This document shows positions 1-14,300 of a DNA stretch of 64,000 nucleotides, one piece after another. This DNA is from Euwallacea fornicatus. Its lineage: Eukaryota; Arthropoda; Insecta; Coleoptera; Curculionidae. The DNA lies in NCBI RefSeq assembly GCF_040115645.1, contig NC_089572.1, positions 2,666,001 through 2,730,000 of the forward strand, given 5' to 3'. Numbering within the stretch: the first letter of the stretch is position 1; every line of letters begins with the position of its first letter. A model generated the notes under the pieces. It ran no database searches and was not told the DNA's origin. It saw nothing but the letters and a program-made list of their open reading frames with translations. The position numbers and the translations under genes were made by a program.

Positions 1-539
1 TACTGCCGAAATCGTGACAGGGAATCGGAAACACGGTATGAATTTTGTATGGACCGTATTACCAAATACAAGACATTATGCTGATAACGTCATTACGTGC
101 GCCTGGTTACTTAATTGGTATGTCAGTTACAATCACAGCAATTATTCTGGAATTTGAGCTGTGTAAAAATGTTAAGAAATGGATTTGGCATTGAGCACCA
201 AAAAATAATAACTGGATTGTACCAACAGGAAGTAGAGAACATTTAAGAGTACTTAAAACCAAACTTAAGTGAGTCAGCAAGAAGTACTTTAAACTGGAGA
301 TTTTTTACGATTAATGGAGGGAAAGTTGATCTAAATTGAAGGGAAAAAAAGGTTTTAATGTAGAATTTAGAAATAGACTTAGCAGATTCTCATCCATGCA
401 AGCTGTAATTCCGCAGAGCTACAGCTCGTGTAAATGGGAATTGATTATCTAATTGGGAGACACCAAAGAGTGATTAATACTAAACATTAAAAAATAGAAA
501 ATACTTTAGAGTCTTACACTTAAATGCAAGAAATATGAA

Positions 540-1350
540 TTGAAATTAGGGAGCAAAGGTTTAGTCACTTTGAGCTCAATATCTGAAGAAGCCACAATTC
601 TTTAATTGAATTCTGTGACTGAACTCTGTTACAATGCTTAATCCTAAATTTAGTCTAAGTTACCAAGAGATCTTCAGAATTTTCAGAATAATTTAGCAAA
701 AGAAGTAGTTCCAATTACTTGAAATTTGGAAATTAAAGAGAACTTTTCCAATTCTAATTCGGGATTTTCTATACTTCATAAGGAGTTCGGGGACTTGGTA
801 CTGTGACTGAGATAGTTAAACGTGTGCCACAGTGGTGCATCTTTAAATTAATAGAGGCAAAATCTTGCAAAATTGAGAGACGGCATTAATCACTGTGAGC
901 TTAGAACCCAACAAAGATAAAAGCATGAGATTTAATACTGGGATTAGAGTATAGCCTAGAGTACTACTTTGAGATTTAAGTACCTGAGCCAGAGGGTAAT
1001 TCTAAATCATTAGAGCGAAAAACTTGGGAGAATAAAATCATTTAGAATTCAGAACATACATATATCTTCTGGGTGACACGTCTACAATTTAGCGCTGTGA
1101 GCAGAGAATATTCTGGAGCATTGTGTTTTTTGAACTTTATATGCTTGATGCGGTGAGAAATTTTGAATTATTAAAACAAAAATTTGAAAAATAAAATAAA
1201 TTCATCACGGTCATTTAGAGCTAAGAAACAAAAACAGCAAGAGCAAACCTTTGATTTAGTATTGAGGTTCTCATCCTAAAGCACTTCGTTTCTGAGATTT
1301 CAGTACACGGACAATCGATCATTCATTATAACCACTTAGAACTCAAAAAC
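540..1350. repeat. Diverged, irregularly spaced repeat motif
   Basis: A motif close to CACTTAGAGCTCAGAAC recurs with variation near 567, 889, 1008, 1035, 1208 and 1329 in the same orientation, among AT-rich DNA. This looks like an old, degenerate tandem repeat, but the spacing is irregular and no complete unit can be drawn. Confidence 0.3.
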
Positions 1351-2887
1351 AATGGAAACTCTGCCTGGGACTACGGCTCTTTCGCACTTTGTAAAGCTTA
1401 GTACAATCTGTTACAGTGGGGAATCTGTAGATTAAAACAGAAAAAACCTTTGAAAAATTTTATTGCAATTCCAGATATTCGATATTGTGATTATATTATA
1501 CATATTTAGGAGCTCCAAAATTGTAGATTTTAAGCACCTGATAATGTCGTAGTTTTTTAAATGAATGAACACCAAAATCGATGTAGCACAGAAGAATCAG
1601 AAATCAAATGAAGCAGCTACCGTGCCTCATTACTCACTTTATGCTTAAACCATCGAATAGTAGTGGCAATTTGCCCACAAATCCAGACCAAAATAAATTT
1701 TGAGGATGATGGGTTAACTGCTGTTTTTGGAAAGTAAAAGGGACTCAAAATGTCGTCACCGAAAGACAAAATCAAAACGGCTCTAAGCGAAAGTCGCTCC
1801 GAAAGTAATATAAATCGCTTTCTGCGAGGAAAATTGGACCGCTAACTGGATCTAGTAAGTAATGCATGAATCGGGAACGGCGCTCAGGTGGTACATCAAT
1901 GATGCAAGCCCTTCGGATGCTGCCGCCTCCGCCACCGTTGACACACGTTAGTTATAATTTCACGTACGCCACTGCCTCCGAAAAGGGCTTGCCAACACAC
2001 AGTTCCGATATCAAAACTGACCGCAAATGGCCACACAATTATTAATAGAGCCATACACCGGAACCGCCGTTATTTCGATAAACCACCGTTGGAGGTGGCG
2101 GAACCCGCATCAGCAGGGTTACCTCGTGCTTCTCGCGGAGGGCTGGAAATAATCATCCCTTAACAACACATTAATAATGGGTTGGCGACACTGAAGCACC
2201 GTGGGAACCGAGGCAAGTGTTACCAACTGATTATATGTCGTCAAAGCGTGCCGCATGGTCGGCTGTTATTAGAGTTGGTATCCGTGCACGAACATTTTGA
2301 CAAGAAGTCGAAGTGGGATGGATATTTAAAGTCTTGAGCAACCCCCACTCCAAAAAAGTTCCTGGAATGTTCTCGAGGTAATGTGTTTCATAATTTAAAA
2401 GAGTATGATTAGCCGATATTCAAAGTCTTCAGCACTCATTGACACTACAGAAGGTAAAATAAAAATTGAAAAGGCAAAACTATCGACACTAGTTCTGTTG
2501 AAAAATCTCTTAAAAATGTATAAAAAGCTATAAAAATGTCCCACCGGTACTTTACCTTGAGGGGATTGTCTCGGAATTGAGCAAAATTTCTTGTCATTTT
2601 GAATTTGACAACACTGAGAACTACTGAGAAAGCAAAGAAAGAGAGCTAATGTTGTTAATAGGAACAAAAGGGAGACAAAAAGCGTCACACGAATCTTACA
2701 TAAATATTATAAACAGATGAAGTTTTAAATGACAAATGGCAAGTCACAAAGAACTCATAACACGTGACAGGTAAGATATGTGATACATGACACATCACAA
2801 ATGAGAGATGACAAACGACATAGGTCATACATGTGTCACCATATCAGGGTTAGTTGTATCGGGGAATTCATGTTGTTACTTATTGTT

Positions 2888-2921
2888 GTTAATTCAGGTT
2901 AATTCAGGTTAATTCAGGTTA
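2888..2921. repeat. Short tandem repeat, 10-bp unit GTTAATTCAG
   Basis: Three perfect consecutive copies of GTTAATTCAG are followed by the start of a fourth (GTTA). The preceding 150 bases are rich in irregular TGACA and CACA motifs, suggesting local slippage. Confidence 0.85.
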
Positions 2922-5650
2922 GTTGGTCTATCCAAATTAATTCTCTATCTATCATCCATATCTTTTAATCTCATTCTAGATGTTTTGAAAATATCTACCA
3001 ACTCAAATCAATTTATATGAAAAACTTAAAAATTCGCCGCTTTTGCTGGCGTGGACTTTTAATTAATCGTAAAGGGATCAGCGGGGTTCTTTGTATCTGC
3101 CACAAAATTGTTAATCAAATCTACTTGGCCTCATAGTTCAGATAAGTTTGGCTTAAACAAGAAACTTGACTTGATCCAAAAACTTCAAATAATCGGAATA
3201 AACCTTTTGCCGGAAGTCCTTCCCAATCCAACCAGATATGAAAGAAACATGGTTGAAAAGATAAAATAATCGAAAAATATTTTATTCCAGCGAGTTGAAG
3301 TAACTTTATTCGAATCTACAGAGTAAAATTCTGTTTCCTTAATGAATCTGAATTAACCAAATTATGCAAAGGATGATTGAATAACTGGTCTAATGTACAT
3401 GAAAATGTTCACTGTAAATCTAAGAGAACCCTAACTAAGCACACATGATTAATTAAAAAAATAGTTATTTAAATTTTTGACAAATTGACTATTTCCGAAC
3501 TATTTAGGCCACATAAGATGTACGTGACAAATCTTCAACAAGTCTAACCAGGAAAAGAGACGAAAACTTTCGATTTTCACATCAAACAAGTCTCGTTTTC
3601 GTTAAGGTGGACCATGATTTATTAACATTGTCAACAGCTAGTTTCGAATGGTTTATAATGACGGCCCGTTGGAGAAAGTTTTACAAGTAAATTTAAGTAT
3701 AACTATTAAGGGTTCGTACATTTTTAACGCGACTTTCGACACACTTCTTTATCAAAGACCAAGATTTGTTACCCACAAAAGCAAACGTTTCTACGTTACA
3801 GATATGATTCATTATCATGCACATTCACCATTTTTGCAAGAATTGCTGGTAAAGATCTTGTGTTTTCTTCAAAGTAATCATAGAGCGCACACACCCTTTT
3901 GTCAAAAAACCTTTTTCATTTCCCTCAAGCCCGATTGATTGTAAGACACATCCACTACATTTCGATAAACAACTCTTCTAAAATTTTGTTGCAAATAAAT
4001 TATATGGTGCATCCACCATTTTGCCCAGAACTTTGTTTTATTTGTTTCGTTATTTCGGTCGATTTGGTCTTGAGGAAATGTTGTCACGTCTATTAGTGGC
4101 CGAAAAAAACTGGGGTCCTCATTTATCGCCTATCGTTTACATTAAATATTTAAGAAACTATAATACTGCGGCCAGCGGGAGCTTTGTCCCTAATGAACGG
4201 CTATCGACACAAGTTTTGTTAAGCAATAACGTCGGAAAAAACAACTTTCCATGGACAAATGATAGCGTATTTATTCAATTTTTTCACGGTAATTTTAAAT
4301 TTAAATACGTAAGAGAATTTCAAACTACCACCTTATACTTAGGGATGGACTTATAGGGGCGTTATTAAGAAGTTAGCCCGCAATTAAAGCTCTCATTTCT
4401 TTTCCTCTATCAAGTTAATTACTACATACTTCCGAGAAGTTTCGAAAAGGACTTGAGGAAGTTACGTGTCCATGGCACGCAGGTGAATTTCTCTTGATAA
4501 AACTGAGCTATGGCGCAATAAATTTAGTAATGACCAATGTCCGACATACGGTGGCCGTAAATTCATTTAACAACTTTAGTGGCTCTTGCTGGCCGCAATT
4601 TATCGGGCCCCCGGGATTTTACCGGGAAATTTAGTGTCAGTGGAAGGAAAATTCGCTCCAAGTAGTTACGTAGACTCCTTCGGTTACCACTTTACATTTA
4701 TCCGTTTTTTTTCGATGTTCATTTTAATATATCAAACGATACAGAAAATCGCGTGCAAATACCAATCAAAGTTCTAGATTATGGCCATATGGCAAGTATT
4801 GAATTAGGGCCATTGCAAAGGGCTGAAGGCACGCGAGAAACTTGTCTCCATTTCAGGAAAAAAATACTTATCTTTGTTCACATTACTTAAAATTATATTT
4901 TAGAACGAAGCAAAAACTCCCAAACGCGAACAATTTGTCACTAAATGTAAGAAAGAGTGCAGGGTTAATGTGAGAATGCCCTAAAAACCCCACGCTTAAT
5001 GTTCCATGACTATACTACGTCCATTCTCTTTTAGTGCATTGATTTAATTATTTTGTGTCTGTCTAGCTCAGGTTTTGGCTATGTCATATTATTATGTACC
5101 ATATGATTCTCACTAATTGGGATATTGCTTGTCCTTGACAAAATTTCAATAAACCATTTTAATTTGGACTAATTTTAATTTCGTGCTGTTGCCCTCGGGT
5201 TGGAGCCATTTTATTAGGACCTCTGACAGTAGTACATTGACTATCCAAAATTTAATTGTTTTTAAAAGAAAAGGTTTCTCCCTATTGAGGTCTCTTTTAG
5301 GATGTGCAACATAATTTCACTGAATGATCACAATTTGAGCTCTTTTCGATTAACTGTTGTGTGTGGTTTGTGATGTCTTTTGAGTACTGGTAATTGCTCT
5401 CTCCATTTTTATTTCTCTGATAAAGTGTATTTGAAATGCCCCAATTTGATTTTTTTAAAACACTTAGTTAGACTGCCCTTATTGGGGTCTTCTATGCAAT
5501 TTGTCAATGTCTGACAAGACTGCATTGAATGACAACATAATTCGACTCTTTCTGCGAATATAATTAAAATATGTCATGTAGAAGCCGATCGAAATATCAG
5601 TCACATTAATAATTATTATAATCATGAAGCTCGATCGACACGTGCACTTG

Positions 5651-5686
5651 TACACACACATACACATACATACAGACACACACATG
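5651..5686. repeat. CA-rich microsatellite
   Basis: An interrupted run of CA dinucleotides with ATA and GA interruptions. Open frames crossing it on both strands are by-products of the repeat. Confidence 0.7.
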
Positions 5687-8384
5687 CGGAAAGCTCGAAA
5701 CAAGTGTTTCCCCTTTGGAAAAGGGTCGAAAAACCCCCAAAAACAAGGCGCACGTGCCGAAACCACTCAACTAATAAGTTACGAATTATTGAATCAATTT
5801 GGTGGCTTTCGAGGGCTGATTTTAGGGTCTTGAGCATCGTCGAAACTTGTTGAAGGAGTAGTTCAAAATCAAGTGGAAAAAATATTGGATTGGTGTAAAT
5901 CCACATTATCTACGTACGTTGAGAATTAAACCTAATTAATTTGCTAAATCTTGTAAACATTTTAAAAACAGTTTTCGAAATTTTTTCTCTATAGCATTCA
6001 TATTTTCATAGAAATTCATTCGATATGGATAATATAAAACATCACCCAACATATTTTACATAGATATTTCGCGAAAACCAAATAAAGACAGAAACATAAT
6101 GTTGTATCTTCTACAATTAGGACCAGCATATACACCTGAATATATCTCTTATAGTATCCAGTGTGCCAGACGAAGCTAGACAAAGATTGATACATCATGG
6201 AAACAAGTGTTGGTGGCGTTTGTTCATGGAATGTTACGTGTGCACTTTTCAGGGTTTCTTTAATAAATTGCAATATTCAATGGACATGTCAGAACGAGGT
6301 GTCAAATTCAGTGACTATATGCATGGAGATCGCCCGAATTCTTAATCAATGCTGCAAAAAAGTTTTTACGCCTGAATTTTCAGATGTTGAAGTCTGACGA
6401 TTCCCTTGTTTGTTCCTCCCTTGGAAAACCCCTTCGAGCCCCAATTGAGCCCATGAATTCGTAATGAATTGTCACGCTGTTTTTAACTTCATCCCGCTAC
6501 CTTTTGTAGTTAAAGGACGGCTGCAAGAAAGGGTGAATATTTCCATGGGAAATTCAGAGTTTTCCAATTTTTCGTGATTGTAAATTGGAAATTATTGTTC
6601 TCTCGTCAGGTGCAAGAAACAGCTGGCGAAACGTCACGACAGCAACAAAAACCGTTGGTCGTGGAAATCACGGAAACAGAGGAAACCGGGCTATTAAAAT
6701 CGGCTGTCCCCGCCTCCGCCGTCCCTGGCCAATCGCAGACCGAGTCGTATCGATCGGACACGTCATTTCCTTCGGCCCGAGCCGACGCCATTTTACCCCC
6801 ACCAGGCAAAGTTTCCACGAGAGTTTCCCGAGTTTTCCCGGCTGCATGTGGCCCCAATTGCCGGATACAACTGGCCAAAACCAATATAAAAACACGCGTA
6901 AATACAAAATCTTATTTTTTATAAACTAATAATCACAGTGGCGCCCCATAAAGAAAACCTTCAACTTCAACAAGAAAGTTTCAGAATTCAATCCACTACT
7001 CAACAATTCTTAACAAGCTCTCGCATACTTGTCCGCCACGTGCCTAGAATTCCTCAATTTCATTTCAATGACCAAAGAAAAAAAAAATCAAAACATGTCC
7101 ATCAACAAGCAGGGATTGAAAAAAGGCACGCGCCCCCTAATGCGTTTAAAATATCCGGATCGGCCTAATGAATAAAATATGGGGGATGAAAAATGCACCC
7201 ACCGAAGTGGAACTAGACGGGACATATGGAGGCATCACCTCGGGCTTACCAGATTTGTTTGCGTGCCCTCTTTATATCCCCCTTGTTACGCACCTGTGCG
7301 CGTACCACTTGACTGCTTTGATTTCGGTGGTGCGTATCCGGGGTAATCCCGCACTAAAACCACTGAATGTTTCATAGATGGTTGCGGAATATTTTCCAAA
7401 ATTCGGCCCATCATACATGTGGGGAATTTGCATGTTTAATTGGCTGACGCAATTAGCTTTTAAGGGATTTGGCTCTTTTTTGCGCAGCACGCGGCTGCTT
7501 AATGGCTCTGTATTATTGAGGATTTGCCAATTGGCGAACTGGAAATATGGGTAGGTTAAGCCATGTTATGAAACCCACTGAAAAAAATTAACTTCCAGCC
7601 ACTGACTCCATTAAAAAAATAGATCCAGTGACATTTGAGGCAGGTCTCTGGATTTTGTCTTCAACCAGAGTCTTTTCTCAACGCTAGTTCTATAGCACTA
7701 AATTTTACGACAAAGCGGAAGCGCCAAAAATTCTAGTAAGGCAGTCTCAAGTCACCTTTAAGATCAATCAACTGCCCCTTAAATTTTTCATATTTTCAAG
7801 AACCCTTGAAATTTTATTTTTAAGAAAATGTCTGCCTTAGGTGTTTTACTAAATAAAATAATCACCCTTTACCCGTTTTGTTCTTATTGGGATAATTTTT
7901 AGTAAGTTTTCAGGTTTGTGGTGGATTATTTTTTCACTGATTTTAGACAATCATGGAAATCTATTTTATTTTTTGCATTGAACTTGACGTCCGACAACAA
8001 ATTCAACTTTTTCGCAGGGGCGCTTTTATCTGCAGTCGCTTACCACTTAAAATTTCACCTGTACTTCTATTTGTTTTCCACCTGTACAAGGTCGCTCATA
8101 ATAATCACCCCTGCCATTTCTCAGCTTTGCCTAATCCTAATCGAAATTCTCCCTTCAAAATGTCAAATTCCTGGTTAGACGCACCCCTTTGCACGTTAAG
8201 TGTCCCTCCGACACCCGCCAACATCTAGACACTAAACAAATTATATTCATATCACTTAGTGCCACGTGCCCGCGCAATTACCGGCATCGCCGCTAATTCC
8301 CTTGCACGTGCAGAAAGCCCTTATACGGTAACGTGGCACCCTGTAGAGTTGCAGTGAATTACATGTCTTTTTCTCTTGTTTCAG

Positions 8385-11300
8385 AGCCGAATTCTAGAAG
8401 ATGCGTCGATAATGTGCAACTCGTGGTCTCCGAGACACAATGTGAGTGAATTTTGATTATAGTTAAATGGCGCAGTCGAGAAGATGAGTGCAGTTAAATT
8501 AAGTTTGAAGCCGTGACTGACATTAAAGTCATTAAAGCCGCGAATTAATTTTTCAAGCGCGCAATTAAGAATTAAAAGCTGGCGTCAATTTTTGAGACAC
8601 CGCAATTAAACAAGCCGGTGACAAATGAAGCACAAGATTAAGTCGCTCGAGACGTAAATAATTAACGACCTTCGGTAATTTGTTTACACCTCCGTTGGGG
8701 GGTAAGTAACGGGCGCACCCCCGGAAACAATCGGTCTTACTGCATCCAGTCTACCTTGAAACAGATGAAGAGTTATGGCAGCCGTGACAAGTGATAATCG
8801 CCGTAATTCCATTGCCTGCTCGTTAGTTCCGCCGATGCAGGGGTAGCGCCGGGGTAGATTTATCACGAGTGCCCGGTTTTATTTAAAGGTTAGGTTTACA
8901 ACCCTAATTTGTCTTTTCCCTTTCGCTTACTCTACTGTGAAATTAGCCGAGACCCTGCAAAACGCGGATTAATAAAGCTGAGTCCAGAAATTAGCGGGAA
9001 TTAATTTTTCATTTCGACCTTTCAAGGGTGGTTTTTGGCGTAAATACGGACACGTTTTTAGCTATCAAGAATTAATTTAAAATTTCTCCAAATCGGTGAT
9101 CTATAAGAACTAAATGTGCCAAATCCAAAGACACGTCATATGCCGGCAAAATCAACGAGTATTCAGGGTGTCCCAAAAACAATGGCACAAAGGAATATTG
9201 ACTGCCAGAGGGTAAAAAAATAGAACAATTTGTGACACTTTTTGTGGGACATCGTATATAAGATGTAACGACGATCATTTTTGACGTCACTTCCTCCGAT
9301 TTCTCCGCTATGGATTAGTATGGCATTTTTCGCGTTTTCATTTCAGTACTCCAAACACACGTGACTGGCCTGATTGGGGTTTAATTGGGACAAGTTTATG
9401 CCGATTAAGTTATATATTCCTTATTGGATCATCCAAATTATAGCCTATAGCTGTTCTAAATATATAACAACCTGGGCGCCGCCACTGGTCCGCTGACGGC
9501 GGGGAAAACACAGTGGGGCAGATGAATTATAAATGAGCAGTAAGAACTAACTCCGACCACCCCCGGGCCCTTGTTTTTGTACTTTTAGACGCACCCCATC
9601 CCCGCCGCGTTCGTCAAACAACATTTCGAAATTTTAAGCTTTATGTTTAAAACGTCTTAATTCCTCTTATACGCTTTAAAGTGCTTTATCTCCGAGAGTT
9701 TTAAATGATTTTTGATGACGATTTGCACTTTAATGCGCTTCTCTCAGAACTCCCTCGTCCATGGGGGTAATGAGAGAGACAGAGAAAGAGAAACGAGAAC
9801 ACTTATATCATTTTAAAACTAAAACAGTCTTAGCGTAAAATTGCACCATTGATTTCCTCGTCTAAAAATACACAAGAGACCAAACGGGGATCTAAAAGTA
9901 GTCATAAAATTGCGAAACTTTTAAACTTGCGATAGGTGCCCGGCGAGGCGTCAGATGTCACTCAAAACGCCACGGAATTCGCTAAAATTGCCTTTTTCAG
10001 ACTTTCAGCTCTGAATCGCGCATAAAATGTGCTACAGATAATACATAAACTTTCGAGAATACTTAACAGAAGCACTGATGGTGACCTGCAAGGGATTAAA
10101 ACGTGGTTCAGGACCGTTTTGATATTGTTAAATATTCCAAACAATTGAAAGTAAACGAAGTCAGAAGTATTACAAGAGTTGGATTTATGGCCTTAAAACC
10201 AGACCTGAATGTGCAATTAAACACTTGTTGTTGTGAAATACAATCTTCAAGGGCCGAATTCGTCGTGTGAAAAGGCTTGCACTTCTGTCTAGGAATTAAA
10301 AAATTTGATTTGTCGTCGGTTTTTTGGAACTAGACATCAGATCGTTAAGGTCATAAAAAATTCAAGAATTTAAAGTATTTTCAGGTTACAAACTTTTATC
10401 AAGAAATTTATATTTTTTAGGTCATCGCAGAGTGCCAGTTTCGTAAGAAATTCGGGTTTTTAAATTCACAAATCCAGGTCTTTAAAGTTTCTTCAGATCG
10501 CAAATTTTTAAATTTAAATTCAAATTTTTAAGTCACTTCGGAGTGGTGATTTTTTAATGAAATTCATGGCTTTACATTCACATAATTAGGCCTATAAAGT
10601 TACTTTTTAATCATAAATTATTTCAGGTCGTCTCAAGGTTCTGTAGGCAGAAAATTAGATACCTGAATTCTTCCAAGTCGTTTCAGAGATGTACAAAGTA
10701 AAAAGTGGATGCCTGTATTTAACATGTAAACTTGCAATTACTGTGAGGTATACTCTATTAGTTGCAATGGGGAAATGAAATTAATGCTTGATATAAAGTG
10801 AAAAAATCTCAACTAAAAACGTAAATAATACGCTTGCGGTAAAAATGTAGGAAAATCATTTGAGTCGATAAAGCCTCGCTAACAAAATTAAGCTGTTACA
10901 CTTTCCTTAGTAAACAAATAGATGCATTTAAATTAAGAATATATTATATATATATAGGCCGAATCGAAAGTAATAAAACATTTATTAGAAATAAAAGATT
11001 CATTGAAGTACTGTCTATTTATTTAAGTATTTTCTTTTTTTAAATGCACTATGGCAGTATTTACACAACATAGGAATTTGACATTCTCAAGTCAATAAAA
11101 GAATTATTTGATGTAAGTTGAAGGTTTATATCGATACCATATTTACTTAACAGAAATGTAGACAAAACTACGACAAAATTGGCTTTCTCAATCCAATAAC
11201 ACATATGTACCTAAGAATATTCAATATGACAGATTAACGTTTAACTTAAGAATTTACCTTTTTACCGTGTAAGCGTAAACTCAGATTTACGAAAATATAA

Positions 11301-14300
11301 ATTCAAGTGTTCGAGGTGACGTCAGATCTTTGAATTTGTTAAAGAAGTTAACATCGTAAGGCAAGAATTCCGGCCCCTTAAGAAATCATTTTTGGTTAAA
11401 AATAAATGCCAGAAAATTCATCCGATGTCTTTATAGTGTTGTACTACTGTAGTATTCGTTGTTTTACGCCAAAGTTCTAGTTATAGATCGATAATATTGG
11501 ATATAAATCGTGCAAGAATTCAAGCATAAGACCCTGAAGTACTATATAAAAATATGGGTCATTGAAGACTTTAATTTGCTAAAACAATAAAATTCCTCAT
11601 TCTCACGAAGCCAAATTCTTATGTTGAGTAAAATAGTCGTATAGTACCTCTTTGAACACTACTCAAGTTGGTATTTAAATTTAAAAAAATGTTCTATTAT
11701 TTCCTACTCGTCCTGCATCCTCAATTTAAATACGTTTACTGGATGTTAACAAAAGTAGGCTTGCGGATTTAGATGTTCAAAGCAAGAATGATCTTTTTTC
11801 TGTATAGAGTGACATTCATCACCTCAAATTGAAACAACTGGAGGTGTCTTATAATAATCAAATTAGAATTACTTAATTGAAATTTAGAACCTGATAGTCT
11901 TCCACTGAGATTAATATCTAATAATTAACAATATCTCAGAAATAGCTGGATGTAGTGAGAGGAGATTTTATAATTTGGAAGTCGCCATGGAACATTTCGA
12001 TTCGGAATTCTTTCGGAGTTTCCATGAAGGAAAAAATCTATAGCTATTTGTTCCCTGAGATGGTTAAAACCTTAGAATAAAAGAAAAACCCCCGTGTCCG
12101 AAGATATCTTGAACAATTTGTCCTCGGGAAGGTTGAATTTAATCAATTTATGACTTAACGTTTACTACAATTGTCGAAACTTACTACGATTTATCGAAGA
12201 TATTTGAGTGTACTTAGTGGTGTTTTTGCGTCCATTTGGCCACGCCGGGACGACTGACAAACGTGCCAAACGCAGATCTCATCACACTTTCGAATCAAGT
12301 AAATTTAAACGAGGACCGTCGGAATTAAAACGTAAACGGCTGAAGTCGGCGCAAAAAATCATAAATAATTTAGGACCTTTTACCGTGTGGAGCATTACGG
12401 GACTTCATAAATTTTGCAACATGTTTATTAGACGGTCTTTCTTCAATATTTAAGCCGGTTTTTATCGAAGGTCTCTGCCTTACTTCCGAGGAATTTCCCG
12501 TTCTAATTTGTGTCAACGTCCAAAAAATAATCTTGATTTTGACCACTTTTGCAGCTCCTCCGAAATAGACAAAGAGGTTTATAGTGACACTTAATAGGGC
12601 AACTTCATTTTAAAGTCTTTGAGGTCTGTTCGAAACGAAATTTCCGTAATAAGCGCGGTAATGTTCGTAATAGGGTAAGGAACACGCGAGGGTTGTATCG
12701 ATGATAATTTCCTTTCATTTGTAGATACACATGTAATAATAAGTATGATTGGACAATAATGACAATTTCTCGTTTTTTCCCCAGTGTAAAGGGACACTTG
12801 ATGCATTGAATGTTATGAATATTAAGAAGTTGAATGCAAACCCTTATAAGTCTCAAGAGAGAGGGTTTTGCGAGGCTCAGAAAAATTAGAACGTTAGATA
12901 TAAATTTTCTTACCAATTTCTTAACCATGAAAGATCGCTCTTGGGGAAGAATTTCTTGTTTCTCTCGACTGGGACATTCAAGTTTGGGATTTTCATCACA
13001 AGCTGGAAAAAAAATTGAAAAACAACAAATTACAAAATACGAAAACATTCCAATTGAACGACGTAAAAAATCAATGAGGGACTACATTAAAACACAAGAA
13101 GAACATTTTGGATCAGATAGCCATAGATACAAGGATAATTCTAGAAGGTATTGTTGTGAAAATCCACAAAACTGTATTGAGAGACCGTCAGTTAAAACTG
13201 CACGGGCTAGCAGACATAATGGACATTTCAAAAAGTACTGGACATCGCATTTTGATCGAACAATTTAATATGCGAGAGGTGTGCCCAAGATGAACAAAAA
13301 CGTCATCTTGAAAATGTTTGAAGGGAGTGATTGGCAAAGTTTCCTAGCAATAAAACCAATTTTTGCGTGGATTTATAACCATGGATGAAACATGGGTCCA
13401 TCATTTCACACCTGAGATGTAAAAACAGTCAAAACAATGAAGTCAAAGAAGAAAATTGGCTTCAAAAATAGCAAAAACCGTTCCATCTGCAGGAACGGGG
13501 ATGGCGTCAGTTTTTTGGAATGTCTATGGGACAATTTTTATTCACTATTTTCCGAAAGGAAAAATAATAAATGAAGAAAATTAGCCAAATTTATTGCAAT
13601 ATCTGAGAGACTAAATTAGGAAAGAGTGACTGCATTTGGCGAAAAAAAGTCTTGTTCCATCAAGACAACGTACCAATCCACACTTCCGTCTTCGCGATGG
13701 CCAAAATGAATCAATTGAAATTCAGACTTTCCCCTCACACATTCGCCAGATTTAGCCCCTCAGATTATTTTTTACTTCGAAACTTGAAAAAATTGCTTGG
13801 TGGAAAGACGTTTGCCAATATTGAAAAGGTTGACTCCGAAGTTAATGCCTATTTAGAAACATTCGAAGCTTCTTACTATAAATAGGGCATAAGAATAATG
13901 AAATATTTTCCAAGATTTGTTTTCTTTGAGGGTTACATCGAGTACTTTTAAAACCATCCTCGTATTATGGTCTGTAAAATGATAAAATTACCTAAACTTT
14001 GAATTTCCAGGGCATAGCAGAAATTTAAGTTCTGAAAGTCACAAATTCAGGTTTGGAAGAGTTTAGCTAAAAACTGAGGTCTTTAATATTTTCTCAAGGT
14101 GTTAAATTTGCATTTGTAAATTTGAATACTTATAGCTTTAGTTGCAGTATATTTCAGCAGGAATTCAGGTCAATAAGGCCACAAATTCAGGCCTTCATAC
14201 GGTGAGGTTAGGTCAAAGATTTGTAACTGGAAGTTCAGACCTTTCAAGGTGCTAAATCGGTAAGTGAACACCCAGATATTTACGATTACTTCTAGTTCCT

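Larger units (their letters stand above)
1..8384. other. AT-rich non-coding DNA upstream of the first visible acj6 exon
   Basis: No open frame here resembles a known protein, and I could not find the missing N-terminal acj6 exon(s). The visible exon at 8385 begins in mid-protein after a 3' splice site, so this stretch is probably part of an acj6 intron or its 5' region. It holds diverged simple repeats (listed separately) and a GC-richer patch around 6600-6900 with overlapping open frames on both strands and no recognisable domain. Confidence 0.5.

Noticed and set aside
3648..4356. Overlapping open frames of 60-111 codons
   Set aside because: No recognisable protein similarity, frames overlap on both strands, and the sequence is AT-rich like its surroundings.
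6574..6929. Overlapping open frames of 80-116 codons on both strands in a GC-richer patch
   Set aside because: No domain, signal or splice context; open frames on both strands at once point to base composition.
12605..13268. Open frames of 147 (-) and 144 (+) codons
   Set aside because: They oppose each other; the end of the + frame overlaps mariner transposase sequence in the wrong frame, so neither is a host gene.
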